NCBI GenBank assembly: GCA_002360455.1
Contig: DEQQ01000049.1
Coordinates: 1-36,706, forward strand
Length of the DNA: 36,706 nucleotides
Source of the DNA: Saprospiraceae bacterium UBA3362
Lineage (GTDB): Bacteria; Bacteroidota; Bacteroidia; Chitinophagales; Saprospiraceae
Direction of reading: 5' to 3'
The position numbers and the translations under genes were made by a program. A model generated the notes under the pieces. It did not search any database. It saw only the letters and a list, made by a program, of their open reading frames with translations, and was not told the DNA's origin. Of the stretch, positions 7,331 through 16,546 are shown piece after piece. Every line of letters begins with the position of its first letter. The stretch's first letter is position 1.

Positions 7331-8664
7331 TCCGATTGCCCAATCATGCCAAAGATAAATGGATGCTGATATTTCTATTGGTATTGCATGCTGTTTATTT
7401 TGGTTTGGCGGTCAATTTTAGATCGATTTATTTATCAGATTCTTGGGAGTTTTTATTTCAAGCACACAATCTGGTTCATAATCACACACTGTATGCCAAT
7501 GCCTATACATTTCCTTTGTTGGAAGAATACTATAGCCTCAGAACTCCTTTGTACGGCATTTTTATAGTGTTAATTCAACTATTATTTTCTAGTCATCTGG
7601 TGGTTTTGATTGTTCAAAATTTATTGAGCATTTGGATATTATTTTCATGTTGGTCAGAGGTTCAGAATAAGCAAACTTGGCATTTTGTTTTATTTGGTTT
7701 ATTACTCCTGATTTATCCTACTCAGCAAGTGTATAGCAATATGATCATGTCGGATTTGTTGTTCCAATTCTGTTTGTGGATGGCCTGGATTTATTTCAGA
7801 AAGTGGACAATACAGCAAGAAGTAAAGAACTTGATCTTGTTCCATGTGATGATTCTTTTGGCGGCACTTACAAAGCCTGTTTTAGTTTATTTTGCCCTGG
7901 CTCTATTTGCTGTGGATGTGGTTTATTTTGGTTGGATAAAAAACCGATGGAAGTGGGTTGGAATTGTCTCTTTTGTACCCTTGGTGCTTTTGATATGGTG
8001 TCTAAGGAATCAATACCATACAGGCGATTTTCATTACTCCTATATGCAGACCAACAACCTGTATAATTATAATGCCGAGTATTTATTAGAATATCATTAC
8101 GGCTCTGCAAAAGCAGATTCTATAACAGATTCATGGAGAACAGAATGTGAAAAGTACAATGAATTTTCTAAGAGATGCGACTGTCTGGAAGAGAAAGCAG
8201 TGCATTGTATTAGTTCAGATTTAATGAAGTATTCTTTATTACAGGTACGAGGAATGATTCGTTTTTTTATTGATCCGGGTCGTTACGATTTGATCAATTT
8301 TTTACCTGCATTGAATACAAAAACTTCGCTTAGTTTTTTTGGTGAGCTCGACCAAAAATCATGGAAAGGAATCTTAAACTATTTAAGTGAGATGAGATCA
8401 GGTTTGTTGTGGTTTATGATTCTTGCCGGCTTGGTTAATATGGTGGTTGTATTCTTTCTTATTTACCATTTTGTGAGAAAAACGATTTGGTTTGATCTGC
8501 AAACATTATTCCTATATGCCATTATTTTTTATATCGCTGTGATTACCGGCCCATTGGGCAATGCAAGATTCAAAATGGCAGTTTTTCCTTTCATATTACT
8601 TTTAGTTGTGATGTGTCTAAATCGTGTTAAAAAATCCGAAAGCATAACACAGCTTTTTCCTTAG
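7327..8664 (+). CDS. Polytopic membrane protein, probable GT-C-type glycosyltransferase
   Basis: A 445-residue integral membrane protein with about ten hydrophobic segments. The first segment (12-30) is followed by a loop holding Asp38 and Glu41 (SDSWEF) and then RTPLYGIF. This resembles the first extracytoplasmic loop of ArnT/PMT-like GT-C enzymes, where acidic residues act in catalysis with polyprenyl-phosphate sugar donors. A soluble loop of about 100 residues near 230-330 contains clustered cysteines (CDCLEEKAVHC). The start codon overlaps the phoH stop by four bases. No other glycan gene is nearby, so the substrate is unknown. The membrane topology is clear; the glycosyltransferase call is by resemblance only and it may be an uncharacterised family. 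Confidence 0.65.
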   Translation: MIRLPNHAKDKWMLIFLLVLHAVYFGLAVNFRSIYLSDSWEFLFQAHNLVHNHTLYANAYTFPLLEEYYSLRTPLYGIFIVLIQLLFSSHLVVLIVQNLLSIWILFSCWSEVQNKQTWHFVLFGLLLLIYPTQQVYSNMIMSDLLFQFCLWMAWIYFRKWTIQQEVKNLILFHVMILLAALTKPVLVYFALALFAVDVVYFGWIKNRWKWVGIVSFVPLVLLIWCLRNQYHTGDFHYSYMQTNNLYNYNAEYLLEYHYGSAKADSITDSWRTECEKYNEFSKRCDCLEEKAVHCISSDLMKYSLLQVRGMIRFFIDPGRYDLINFLPALNTKTSLSFFGELDQKSWKGILNYLSEMRSGLLWFMILAGLVNMVVVFFLIYHFVRKTIWFDLQTLFLYAIIFYIAVITGPLGNARFKMAVFPFILLLVVMCLNRVKKSESITQLFP

Positions 8665-8669
8665 CTTTG
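8662..8669 (+). promoter_or_regulatory. -7 element (TAGCTTTG) before cyanophycinase
   Basis: An exact TAnnTTTG match that begins with the TAG stop codon of the preceding membrane-protein gene and ends 23 bases before the cyanophycinase ATG. It suggests separate transcription with a leader of about 15-18 bases. A clear -33 TTG is not visible. Confidence 0.45.
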
Positions 8670-8692
8670 CCTGATTTTATTAGAAAAGGCTT

Positions 8693-9556
8693 ATGCTAGA
8701 ATTGAAAGGGACTCTCATTCCTATTGGCGGTAATGAAGACAAAGGAATGGGTGAAAATGAAATGTACACCTTAGATTTTATTGAGGAGGGAATCTTAGCC
8801 CGCGTCGTCAAAGAAAGTGGCGGTCCGGAGAGCAATATTGTTGTTATTACCTCTGCTTCGAGTATTCCTCAGGAAGTGGGGGAAAACTATCTGAACGCTT
8901 TCTCCAAATTGTCTTGCCATAACGTAAAAGTTTTGGATATCCGAAAAAAATCAGAGGCTGAGTCCAAAGCAAACTTGGAGCTTATTTCTCATGCGCAATG
9001 CGTCATGTTTTCCGGTGGAGATCAATCAAAAATAGTAAAATACATAGGAGGAACAAAGATGCATGAATTGCTCACCAAACGACTTATAGAAGGTCCATTT
9101 GTTCTTGCAGGGACGAGCGCAGGAGCTATGTCTATGTCTCATGAAATGATTGCCGGGGGATCGGTTTCTGAAGCTTTGTATAAGGGTAATGTTCTGCTGG
9201 CCAAGGGAATGTCCTATTTGGATCATGTCATTATTGACACCCATTTTATTCAACGCGGTCGCTTTGGAAGATTGGCAGAATCCATGGCGCAGTTTCCTAA
9301 ATTGTTAGGGATCGGATTGGCAGAAGATACTGGCTTGGTGATCCGAAAAGGCAATGATTGTGAGGTAATAGGATCCGGCATGGTCATCCTTTTTGATCCT
9401 CGTCATTTGACTCATAACCGATTTATGGATTTGCAAGCCGGAACACCTATGTCTTTATCCAATCTTACTACGCATATTTTGGCGGTAGGAGATCGTTTTA
9501 AGATTAGAGAAAGAAGCCTTAAAATTATGCCCTTGGAGGCTGCTTTTGTTCACTAA
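8693..9556 (+). CDS. cphB: Cyanophycinase
   Basis: A 287-residue peptidase S51-family enzyme that cleaves cyanophycin (multi-L-arginyl-poly-aspartate) to beta-Asp-Arg dipeptides. The nucleophile serine lies in LAGTSAGAMS (Ser142). Other family landmarks are FSGGDQSKI (106-114), IDTHFIQRGRFGRL (181-194) and GIGLAEDTGLVI (206-217). Length fits the intracellular type, and there is no signal peptide. No cyanophycin synthetase (cphA) or isoaspartyl dipeptidase gene is present in the window, so the substrate may be made by an unlinked gene or taken up from other organisms. The gene is followed by 124 bp without a clear terminator. Confidence 0.92.
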   Translation: MLELKGTLIPIGGNEDKGMGENEMYTLDFIEEGILARVVKESGGPESNIVVITSASSIPQEVGENYLNAFSKLSCHNVKVLDIRKKSEAESKANLELISHAQCVMFSGGDQSKIVKYIGGTKMHELLTKRLIEGPFVLAGTSAGAMSMSHEMIAGGSVSEALYKGNVLLAKGMSYLDHVIIDTHFIQRGRFGRLAESMAQFPKLLGIGLAEDTGLVIRKGNDCEVIGSGMVILFDPRHLTHNRFMDLQAGTPMSLSNLTTHILAVGDRFKIRERSLKIMPLEAAFVH

Positions 9557-9680
9557 GATGTAGAGATTTGGAACAGCTTTTGCTCCTTTTCCGACGGATT
9601 TGTAGCCGATTTGATCACAAAAAATTAGATATAAATTCTAAATAAGTATTATCTTTACCTGAATTAAGTTTAAGGGATCT

Positions 9681-10379
9681 ATGAAAAAAATGTACTTATT
9701 TTTTATCTTATTGATTGTCAGTGCGTTATCAAATGCTCAGACGAATCGTTATTCTGTAACACCGTCACCTTGTGTTCATGAGTTTACTTTTGATCCTAAT
9801 GAACCTGACCAAGCCTGTCATTCTAAAGTAAAAAATAATACCAATACAACCATTAATATTTTGTGGGCAAAGGAGAACTTGATGCTTCCGGAAACATGGA
9901 CAGCTTATGTATGTGATGCTAACTCATGTTATTCCTATCTGGCCAATAAATCACCAGAAAATAATCCTAATGTGATCAAACCCGGCGATGTTGCTTCTAT
10001 TGATGTTCATGTTAACGCAGACAGCCAAGATGGAGCTCATATTGTGATGTGGATCTATGAAAGAGAAGACACTACCAAAAAACTAAAAGTAGATTACTTA
10101 TTTAATAAAACAGTAGGGGTAAAAGACTCCAGAGTAATAAGCATGAAAGTGTATCCCAACCCTGCTCAAAACAGCATTAGTTTGGAGTACAATACCGGCG
10201 TAAAGAGCATAGAAATTATCTCATTATTAGGCAAGCGTCTTGCAAGTTACCAAACTTCTCAAAACAGAAGTTATGATATTTCTCAATTGGAGGACGGATT
10301 ATACCTTTTGAAAATTATCGGAGAGAAAAACGAATTGCTCAAAACATTGAGAATAGAGAAGCGAGCTGTGAGGCCGTAG
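9681..10379 (+). CDS. Small secreted protein with T9SS sorting domain
   Basis: A 232-residue exported protein. The signal peptide is residues 1-19 (ending LSNAQ), and an Ig-like or beta-sandwich middle domain of about 115 residues has cysteines at 31, 46, 78 and 83. A Por-type C-terminal sorting domain runs from about 153, opening with the typical VYPNPAQNSI and ending with LEDGLYLLKI and a basic tail. The sorting domain directs passage through T9SS and release or anchoring at the surface. I do not recognise the middle domain. The start ATG gives a standard MKK signal peptide. A near-consensus -7 box (TATCTTTA, 9650-9657) lies 23 bases upstream. Function unknown. Confidence 0.8.
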   Translation: MKKMYLFFILLIVSALSNAQTNRYSVTPSPCVHEFTFDPNEPDQACHSKVKNNTNTTINILWAKENLMLPETWTAYVCDANSCYSYLANKSPENNPNVIKPGDVASIDVHVNADSQDGAHIVMWIYEREDTTKKLKVDYLFNKTVGVKDSRVISMKVYPNPAQNSISLEYNTGVKSIEIISLLGKRLASYQTSQNRSYDISQLEDGLYLLKIIGEKNELLKTLRIEKRAVRP

Positions 10380-10564
10380 TGAGTAGTTTTCTCTTTAAAA
10401 ATATATTTTGTTTTTCAGGATTCCTCAGTAAACCATGGAGGAATGCTATTATCTAAGCTGAGTGTAAGAGTTCACAAGCGTGGATGACATTGGATCGTAA
10501 AAGATTGGGTCGATAGCCCAACCATTTGACCAAAAAATACCGTCTTTAGACTAAAATGATTACC

Positions 10565-10912
10565 ATGAAAAACACTTTTAGTATGTTCCTTCTCATTTCT
10601 TTAATTTATTGCTGTCTTTCTTGTACAGATAGTGAATCAAGTCAAGTAGTTCCTGTAATTCCTCCTTGCTTGCAGGCTAAAATTAATTCTTTGGAAGGGA
10701 AAAATGAATTCCTCTATAGATTGTATGAATTGAAAACTCAAAATGGGATCCTTTATTGGCTTAATAATGACTCTATCGCAGATGAGATAGAATCGATCTT
10801 TGATTCAGACTGTAATGTTGTTTGCATTACCGATTGTGAGTGTACCAGCAATAATCAATGTGAGACTTGGGTTACCACATCACCAAGAAGCCTTCTTTGG
10901 AAAAACAAATAA
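10565..10912 (+). CDS. Small cysteine-rich lipoprotein
   Basis: About 115 residues from the ATG at 10565, preferred over the ATG at 10556 because it gives a standard MKN signal peptide. The lipobox CCLSC makes the last cysteine the lipidated residue. The mature part has a cysteine-rich tail (SDCNVVCITDCEC) preceded by NGILYWLNND. This order, a strand with aromatic residues, an acidic turn, then paired cysteines, loosely resembles small Bacteroidota lipoproteins of the DUF6970 type, but I cannot confirm the family. It is probably periplasmic or on the outer membrane. A small TTGGG-CCCAA hairpin lies upstream at 10505-10521. Function unknown. Confidence 0.65.
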   Translation: MKNTFSMFLLISLIYCCLSCTDSESSQVVPVIPPCLQAKINSLEGKNEFLYRLYELKTQNGILYWLNNDSIADEIESIFDSDCNVVCITDCECTSNNQCETWVTTSPRSLLWKNK

Positions 10913-10985
10913 TTGTGATTCTGTCAATGTGTAATTTTCAAACCGATTCTGTTTAAAATAAGATCCGTTATTTCAGTTGGTTGAT

Positions 10986-12200
10986 CTAATGGGCCTCCCA
11001 TTGAATTGAGTTTAGATCCACACCGTCTTTGTACATTTCCCATATTGGAGACAAATTCCTCATGTGGTTTACGCCTTCTGTAATGGATTTGATTGCAAAA
11101 TCAACATCTTCCTCAGTATTAAATCTTCCCAAGCTAAATCTCAAAGAAGAATGAGCTAAATCATCACCCAATCCAAGCGCAACCAAAACGTATGATGGCT
11201 CCAAACTGGCTGAGGTGCAAGCTGAACCGGAAGATAGAGCTATGTTTTGATTGAAGGTCATCATCAATCCTTCTCCTTCTACATGTTTGAAAGACATATT
11301 GGTCACATGAGGCATTCTATGTTCTCTATTTCCATTGATATAAACCTCTTCTAGGGCATTTTTTAAGCCAAGCTCCAATCTATCTCTCATTTTGCTTACG
11401 CGCTCTGCGTCTTTTGCCATTTCAAGTCTTGCAATTTCTGCAGCTTTTCCGAAGCCTACAATTCCGGGAACATTGAGCGTTCCGCTTCTCATTCCTCGTT
11501 CATGACCTCCGCCATCCATTTGTGCTGTCACCTTAACTCTTGGGTCTTTTCTGGAAACATACAATGCACCAACTCCTTTTGGTCCGTACATTTTGTGTGC
11601 ACTGAAGGCCATGAGATGAACTCCATTTTCTCTTGGGTTAACAGGGATTTTTCCAACGGCCTGAGTAGCATCTGACATGAACAAAATACCATGTTTTGCA
11701 CAGATATCCCCAATCTCCTTTATAGGTTGGATGACCCCGGTTTCGTTATTGGCCCACATGATAGAAAGCACGATGGTGGTAGGCCTGATGGCTGCTTCTA
11801 GAGTTGCCAAATCCACCCTTCCATCAGATCCAACTTCCAGGTAAGTTATTTCGGCGCCTAATTTTTCCAATTTTTTACAGCTGTCCAACACCGCTTTGTG
11901 TTCTGTTGTAGCCGTGATAATGTGATTCCCTTTTCTTGAATACATCTCAAACACACCCTTCAAAGCTAGATTATCTGCTTCGGTGGCGCCTGAGGTAAAG
12001 ATAATTTCCTTCTCGTCTGCCCCAATAAGTTCAGCTATCTGCTGTCTTGCAATATCTACAGCATCTTCTGCTTCCCAACCAAAAGGATGACTCCTGCTTG
12101 CAGCATTGCCCGGATGTTCATAAAAATAAGGCAACATGGCTTCGACCACTCTTGGATCGCAAGGAGTGGTCGCATTATTATCTAAATAGACCTTTTTCAA
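10986..12200 (-). CDS. iscS: Cysteine desulfurase IscS
   Basis: A PLP enzyme of 404 residues that takes sulfur from L-cysteine for Fe-S clusters and thiolation. The PLP lysine is in SAHKMYGPKG (Lys203) and the catalytic cysteine in SSGSACTSASLEP (Cys328); DATQAVGK and ATTEHKAVL are also present. The C-terminus SPIWEMYKDGVDLNSI is typical of the housekeeping IscS class, not SufS. I choose the TTG at 12200, which gives MKKVYLDNNATTP, the normal family N-terminus. The longer frame from 12245 adds 15 atypical residues and would start upstream of an exact -7 promoter box at 12220-12227. No iscU or iscA lies nearby. It is divergent from pgk and monocistronic in this view. Confidence 0.94.
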   Translation of the reverse strand: MKKVYLDNNATTPCDPRVVEAMLPYFYEHPGNAASRSHPFGWEAEDAVDIARQQIAELIGADEKEIIFTSGATEADNLALKGVFEMYSRKGNHIITATTEHKAVLDSCKKLEKLGAEITYLEVGSDGRVDLATLEAAIRPTTIVLSIMWANNETGVIQPIKEIGDICAKHGILFMSDATQAVGKIPVNPRENGVHLMAFSAHKMYGPKGVGALYVSRKDPRVKVTAQMDGGGHERGMRSGTLNVPGIVGFGKAAEIARLEMAKDAERVSKMRDRLELGLKNALEEVYINGNREHRMPHVTNMSFKHVEGEGLMMTFNQNIALSSGSACTSASLEPSYVLVALGLGDDLAHSSLRFSLGRFNTEEDVDFAIKSITEGVNHMRNLSPIWEMYKDGVDLNSIQWEAH

Positions 12201-12219
12201 AACCAACAATTTAATGATA

Positions 12220-12227
12220 CAAAGATA
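12220..12227 (-). promoter_or_regulatory. iscS: -7 element (TATCTTTG) of iscS
   Basis: An exact TAnnTTTG match on the minus strand, ending 19 bases before the TTG start at 12200, which implies a leader of roughly 13 bases. It lies inside the longer possible reading frame, and so argues for the shorter protein. A TTTTG is 15 bases upstream, closer than the usual spacing. Confidence 0.55.
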
Positions 12228-12390
12228 GCAGATTTCAATCTGCAAAATATAGTAATAAAATTAGAATAACAAAGTTTAATTCTTTGAATTTAAGACCTTC
12301 TTGTCTTTTATTTTTTAAATTTCGGGTTTTTCAAAACAAGCTTCTATTTTCTATTGAAAAATACGGTAAATGGGAACAACTGTTGGGCAG

Positions 12391-12421
12391 TTGGAATGGC
12401 CTAATTAATTATTTACCTTTG
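12391..12421 (+). promoter_or_regulatory. pgk: Promoter of pgk (TTG-N20-TACCTTTG)
   Basis: TTG at 12391-12393, then exactly 20 bases, then TACCTTTG at 12414-12421. This matches the Bacteroidota housekeeping promoter in both elements and spacing. The -7 box ends 23 bases before the pgk ATG, giving a leader of about 15-18 bases. It is one of the two best promoters in the window. Confidence 0.75.
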
Positions 12422-12444
12422 CAAAAAAAACTAGAACTTTTGTT

Positions 12445-13647
12445 ATGCAAAACTGGGAAGTCAATGGCAAAACCGTTTTACTTAGAGTAGACTTTAATGT
12501 TCCGATCAAAGACGGAGTAATAAAGGATGCCTCGAGAATAGAAAAATCATTAGATACGATCCGTTTTTTGTTGGCTAAAGGAGCAAAATTGATTGTCCTG
12601 TCTCACCTTGGCAGACCGCTCAAGGAATTGCTTCCGGATGGAACTATAGATTACGGAAAATTTTCATTGGCACCGGTATCAGAAGCATTGAGGAAGAGTC
12701 TTGGCGTGAATGTTATTTTTGCAAAGGACTGTGCCGGATCCGATACGATTGAGCAATTAAATCAGCTAAAAGCCGGTGAAATTTTACTTTGTGAAAATAC
12801 AAGATTTAATAAACAAGAAGAAAAGGCAGATCCATTGTGGAGCAAGCAGTTGGCTGATTTGGCAGAATTTTATGTAAATGATGCTTTTGGGTCTGCACAT
12901 AGAGAGCATGCAAGTACTGCGACTGTAGCTCGTTTTTTTGATCGAGACCATAAGGCATTTGGCTTTCTTATGAAGGCCGAGGTGGACAATGGAAAAAAAG
13001 TTTTACACGATGCTCAAAAACCATTTACAGCAATTTTAGGTGGGGCTAAAGTGTCGGATAAAATCCTTTTGATCGAAAATTTAATGGATCGTTGCGATCA
13101 TATTTTGATAGGTGGAGGAATGGCCTATACTTTGCTTGCCGCTCAGGGTTACCGCATTGGAACATCCTTATTAGAAAAAGATAAAATAGATCTGGCAAAA
13201 GAATTGATTGAAAAAGCAAAGAGCAAGGGAGTTCAGCTTGTTCTTCCTGAGGATTCGGTTGTAGCCGCACAGTTTAGTAATGATGTTCCCATCAGGATTA
13301 CTCAAGATCAAAATATAGAGGATAATGAAATGGGATTGGATGTGGGGCCAAAGACAGTTGAACTTTTCAGTCAATATATATTGAAGTCTAAAACATTGAT
13401 TTGGAATGGTCCAATGGGAGTATTTGAAATGTCCAACTTTGCCTCCGGAACCAAAGCAATAGCACAGGCTGTAGCTGATGCAACTTCGCAAGGAGCTTAT
13501 TCATTGATTGGTGGCGGGGATTCTGCTGCAGCGATAAATCAATTTGGCTTGGCGGCTCAGGTAAGTTTTGTTTCTACCGGAGGAGGAGCTATGCTCGAGT
13601 TATTGGAAGGAAAGGAGTTACCGGGAGTTGCTGCCATTTTAGATTAA
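12445..13647 (+). CDS. pgk: Phosphoglycerate kinase
   Basis: A full-length 400-residue glycolytic enzyme that transfers phosphate between 1,3-bisphosphoglycerate and ADP in the cytoplasm. The N-terminal domain has RVDFNVP (14-20) and SHLGRP (53-58), which bind the substrate, and EHAST follows near residue 153. The nucleotide domain has GGAKVSDK, GPMGVFE and the IGGGDSAAA loop near the C-terminus. Length and ends match the family, with no oddities. It has its own consensus promoter and is divergent from iscS. It ends directly against the stop codon of the convergent FAD/Fe-S oxidoreductase gene, with no room for a terminator. Confidence 0.97.
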   Translation: MQNWEVNGKTVLLRVDFNVPIKDGVIKDASRIEKSLDTIRFLLAKGAKLIVLSHLGRPLKELLPDGTIDYGKFSLAPVSEALRKSLGVNVIFAKDCAGSDTIEQLNQLKAGEILLCENTRFNKQEEKADPLWSKQLADLAEFYVNDAFGSAHREHASTATVARFFDRDHKAFGFLMKAEVDNGKKVLHDAQKPFTAILGGAKVSDKILLIENLMDRCDHILIGGGMAYTLLAAQGYRIGTSLLEKDKIDLAKELIEKAKSKGVQLVLPEDSVVAAQFSNDVPIRITQDQNIEDNEMGLDVGPKTVELFSQYILKSKTLIWNGPMGVFEMSNFASGTKAIAQAVADATSQGAYSLIGGGDSAAAINQFGLAAQVSFVSTGGGAMLELLEGKELPGVAAILD

Positions 13648-16521
13648 TCAATACTTACAATATTCTAGCCAATGCTTGGCTTGTTTGTTACTGAAGTCTT
13701 TGATTTGGTGTCTGCATGAAAACCCTGTGGCAATAATTTTAGTATTTGCTGAGGCTTCATTTAAGCTTGGGATCAAGACTGAATCTGCAATTTGTTTGGA
13801 AAGATCAAAATGTTCTTTTTCATAACCAAATGATCCCGCCATTCCGCAACATCCTGTATTCAATTCTTTGATGGTGGATTGCTTATTTGATCTAAAAATT
13901 TCCAAGACAGAAGATGTTGTGAAGATTGCTTTTTGGTGACAGTGCCCATGCAATAAGTAGCTTCCACTTTCTGTTAAATTTTCTAACGAAAACGATCTGT
14001 TTTTTGATTGCAGGACAATAAAATCTTCAATTAAGTAAATTCCTTTTTGCAAAGAACGAGGCAAAGGATCTGTAAATAAATCCGGCAGATCATCTTTGAA
14101 TGCTGTAGCACAAGAAGGCTCACAAACGACGACCGGAATTTGATGTTGTAAGTAACTTGAAAGTTTTGAAAACGAAACGGCTCCACGATCTTTGGCGTGC
14201 TGTAATAATCCTTTTGAGATAAGAGGTCTCTGACAACAAATATCTGTTGCCACTTCAACATTGTATCCCAAAGATTCTAAGAGCTGAACTGCTTTTACAC
14301 CAATTTGAGGTTCATGAAATTGGACATAACTATCAGCTAAAAATACAACTTTTGGTTTGTCTGAGTTATCGAATTTTTTATGATTGTAGACAAAACTTTT
14401 TTCAGTATACAGAGGCAATACTCTCCTTGCATCAAGTCCACTTATTGCTTGTAAGAGGGAACGAAACAGTTTGAATTTCAGAATGACATTGATCAGTTTT
14501 GCCTGCGGTCCTGAAGTTAATTTTGCTATGGCATTTTGCCATAATATAAACCTCTGTTTTACATTGATTCCGTTTTTTTGATTGTGCACATGTTGAACTT
14601 CTGCTTTGAGTTTTGACATATCGACATTGCTTGGACACTCCGATTTGCATGCTTTACAGCTCAAGCATAAATCCATTGCATTTTGTAACAATTCACTGTC
14701 CAGTCCATGCTTGTCGAGTTGACCACTTAAGGCAAGCCTTAGTGCGTTGGCGCGTCCCCGTGTACTGTCTTTTTCATCTTTTGTAGCTCGAAAACTCGGA
14801 CACATTGTTCCGCCATTTTGTTTTCTGCACTCCCCAACACCATTGCATAGATGCACACTTTCAGAAAAACTGCCTTCGTCCCTGTATTGAAACATACTTT
14901 GGAATAAAGCATCTTGATATTGACTGCCATAGCGAAGATGTTGATCTGCCTTGGGAGTGAGTACAATCTTCCCGGGATTCATGATTCCATCCGGATCAAA
15001 AGATTGTTTGATTTCTATAAATCTATTGTAAAGTTTTGTTCCAAAGAACTCTTCATTATAGGCTCCACGAGCAAGCCCATCTCCATGCTCACCACTCCAG
15101 GAACCCTTATATTGTTTTACCAATGCCAGTACCTCTTCGCTGATTTTCTTCATTCGTGCAATATCCTCGGCATTGCGTAAATCTAAAAAAGGTTTCACAT
15201 GCAGTAAGCCAACACTTGCATGAGCATAAGCAACTACCGGAGTATCGTATTTTTTACAAACTTGAAAGACATCGTAAATGTATTGAGCAAGCTGTTCTAC
15301 AGGCACAGCAGCATCTTCGATAAACGCTATGGGTTTGCGAGTTCCTTTGACCCCCATCAACAAGCCCAATCCTTTTTTTCTCACATTGAAGATGGATTCT
15401 ATGTTGTTTTTTTCTGTAAAAATGGGATAAGCATATCCAATCGATTTTGATTGCAAATGCTCTATCATTGTATTGGCTTTATGGGTAGCCTCTTCCAAGC
15501 TATTGCCATAAAACTCTACCACAAGTGCGCCTCCCGGATCTCCGTCTATGAAATCACAATAGCGTTTGGTTTCCAGATTTTCACGGGCTAAACGGATTAC
15601 TGCTTCGTCGAGAAGCTCTACCGCTGCAGGTTGGAATTTATTGATCTCGGCAACGTGAGATAGAGAGTCAAAAAAATCCTCAAAATGGACGATGCATAGA
15701 ATTTGATGTTTTGGATTTGGGACAAGATTAATTTTGGCTTTGAGAATGATGCCAAGTGTTCCTTCGCTTCCAATAAAAAGTCTTGACAAATTCCATTCAT
15801 CAGGATTTAAAAATTCATCCAGATTGTAACCACCTACACGACGCATTACTTTAGGAAATTTGTCTATGATCTCTTCTTTTTCGTTTTGAACGATTTGAAA
15901 TAAAGTTCTGTATAAATCTCCCTCTCTGGTTTTTAGCTCACATTTTTGTTCCAGTTCCTCGGCCTTGATTTTCTTGCAATGCAACACTGTTCCATCATCC
16001 AACAAAACTTCGAGTTCAAGGACGTGGTCCAATGTTTTGCCATACAATATTGATCGTGTTCCGCTCGAATTGTTGGCAATCATTCCTCCCACTGCGGCTC
16101 TGCTGGTAGTAGCCGGATCCGGAGCAAAATGTAAACCATATTGAGCGCATTGTTGATTGAGCACATCTCGAACAATTCCCGGTTCCACCCAGGCCCAATG
16201 TTCCTCCGGGTTGATTTCAAGAATTTTATCCATGAATTTGGTAAAATCCAGAACAATTCCTTCACCAATGGTTTGGCCTACGAGGCTTGTGCCTCCTCCT
16301 CTGGGGATGATAGGGATTTTATATTTCTTACAGAATTGTACAATGCGTTTGATTTCCTCTGTATTTTTTGGAGTGTGAAATGCCAAGGGTAGGATTTGAT
16401 AATTGCTGGCATCTGTAGAATAGATAGACTGATCCAATCTGTTGGCATTAATCTCGAGACCTGTTTCTTCTTTGAATTTTTGGCGAATGAGATCTGATGG
16501 AGATGAGGTAGAGGAATTCAA
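13648..16521 (-). CDS. FAD- and Fe-S-binding oxidoreductase, GlcD-GlcF fusion (YdiJ-like)
   Basis: A 957-residue fusion of two modules. Residues 1-520 form an FAD_binding_4 / FAD-oxidase C domain, with PRGGGTSLVGQ (73-83) for FAD and SGEHGDGLARG (476-486) near the active site. Residues 555-957 hold two 4Fe-4S motifs (CNGVGECRK...CP at 559-575; CLSCKACKSECP at 619-630) and two cysteine-rich CCG-type domains (ICCQRP, GCCGMAG). This layout is that of YdiJ-type D-2-hydroxyacid dehydrogenases, which oxidise D-lactate or D-2-hydroxyglutarate and pass electrons on through Fe-S. The start is TTG at 16521, placed just after an exact -7 box; the next Met is residue 98, inside the FAD domain. Exact substrate not determinable. 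Confidence 0.9.
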   Translation of the reverse strand: MNSSTSSPSDLIRQKFKEETGLEINANRLDQSIYSTDASNYQILPLAFHTPKNTEEIKRIVQFCKKYKIPIIPRGGGTSLVGQTIGEGIVLDFTKFMDKILEINPEEHWAWVEPGIVRDVLNQQCAQYGLHFAPDPATTSRAAVGGMIANNSSGTRSILYGKTLDHVLELEVLLDDGTVLHCKKIKAEELEQKCELKTREGDLYRTLFQIVQNEKEEIIDKFPKVMRRVGGYNLDEFLNPDEWNLSRLFIGSEGTLGIILKAKINLVPNPKHQILCIVHFEDFFDSLSHVAEINKFQPAAVELLDEAVIRLARENLETKRYCDFIDGDPGGALVVEFYGNSLEEATHKANTMIEHLQSKSIGYAYPIFTEKNNIESIFNVRKKGLGLLMGVKGTRKPIAFIEDAAVPVEQLAQYIYDVFQVCKKYDTPVVAYAHASVGLLHVKPFLDLRNAEDIARMKKISEEVLALVKQYKGSWSGEHGDGLARGAYNEEFFGTKLYNRFIEIKQSFDPDGIMNPGKIVLTPKADQHLRYGSQYQDALFQSMFQYRDEGSFSESVHLCNGVGECRKQNGGTMCPSFRATKDEKDSTRGRANALRLALSGQLDKHGLDSELLQNAMDLCLSCKACKSECPSNVDMSKLKAEVQHVHNQKNGINVKQRFILWQNAIAKLTSGPQAKLINVILKFKLFRSLLQAISGLDARRVLPLYTEKSFVYNHKKFDNSDKPKVVFLADSYVQFHEPQIGVKAVQLLESLGYNVEVATDICCQRPLISKGLLQHAKDRGAVSFSKLSSYLQHQIPVVVCEPSCATAFKDDLPDLFTDPLPRSLQKGIYLIEDFIVLQSKNRSFSLENLTESGSYLLHGHCHQKAIFTTSSVLEIFRSNKQSTIKELNTGCCGMAGSFGYEKEHFDLSKQIADSVLIPSLNEASANTKIIATGFSCRHQIKDFSNKQAKHWLEYCKY

Positions 16522-16546
16522 ATGAGATAAAATTGATTTTATAGCC

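Noticed and set aside
10505..10521. TTGGG-7-CCCAA hairpin, with a GGTCGAT-like look, as part of a tRNA T-arm
   Set aside because: No acceptor, D or anticodon arms can be built around it.
12201..12245. Fifteen-residue N-terminal extension of IscS from the TTG at 12245
   Set aside because: The added residues are not family-like and contain the -7 promoter box, so the region is most likely untranscribed promoter DNA.
12284..12490. A 68-codon frame overlapping the start of pgk
   Set aside because: It spans the pgk promoter and overlaps the pgk start in another frame, and has no recognisable domain.
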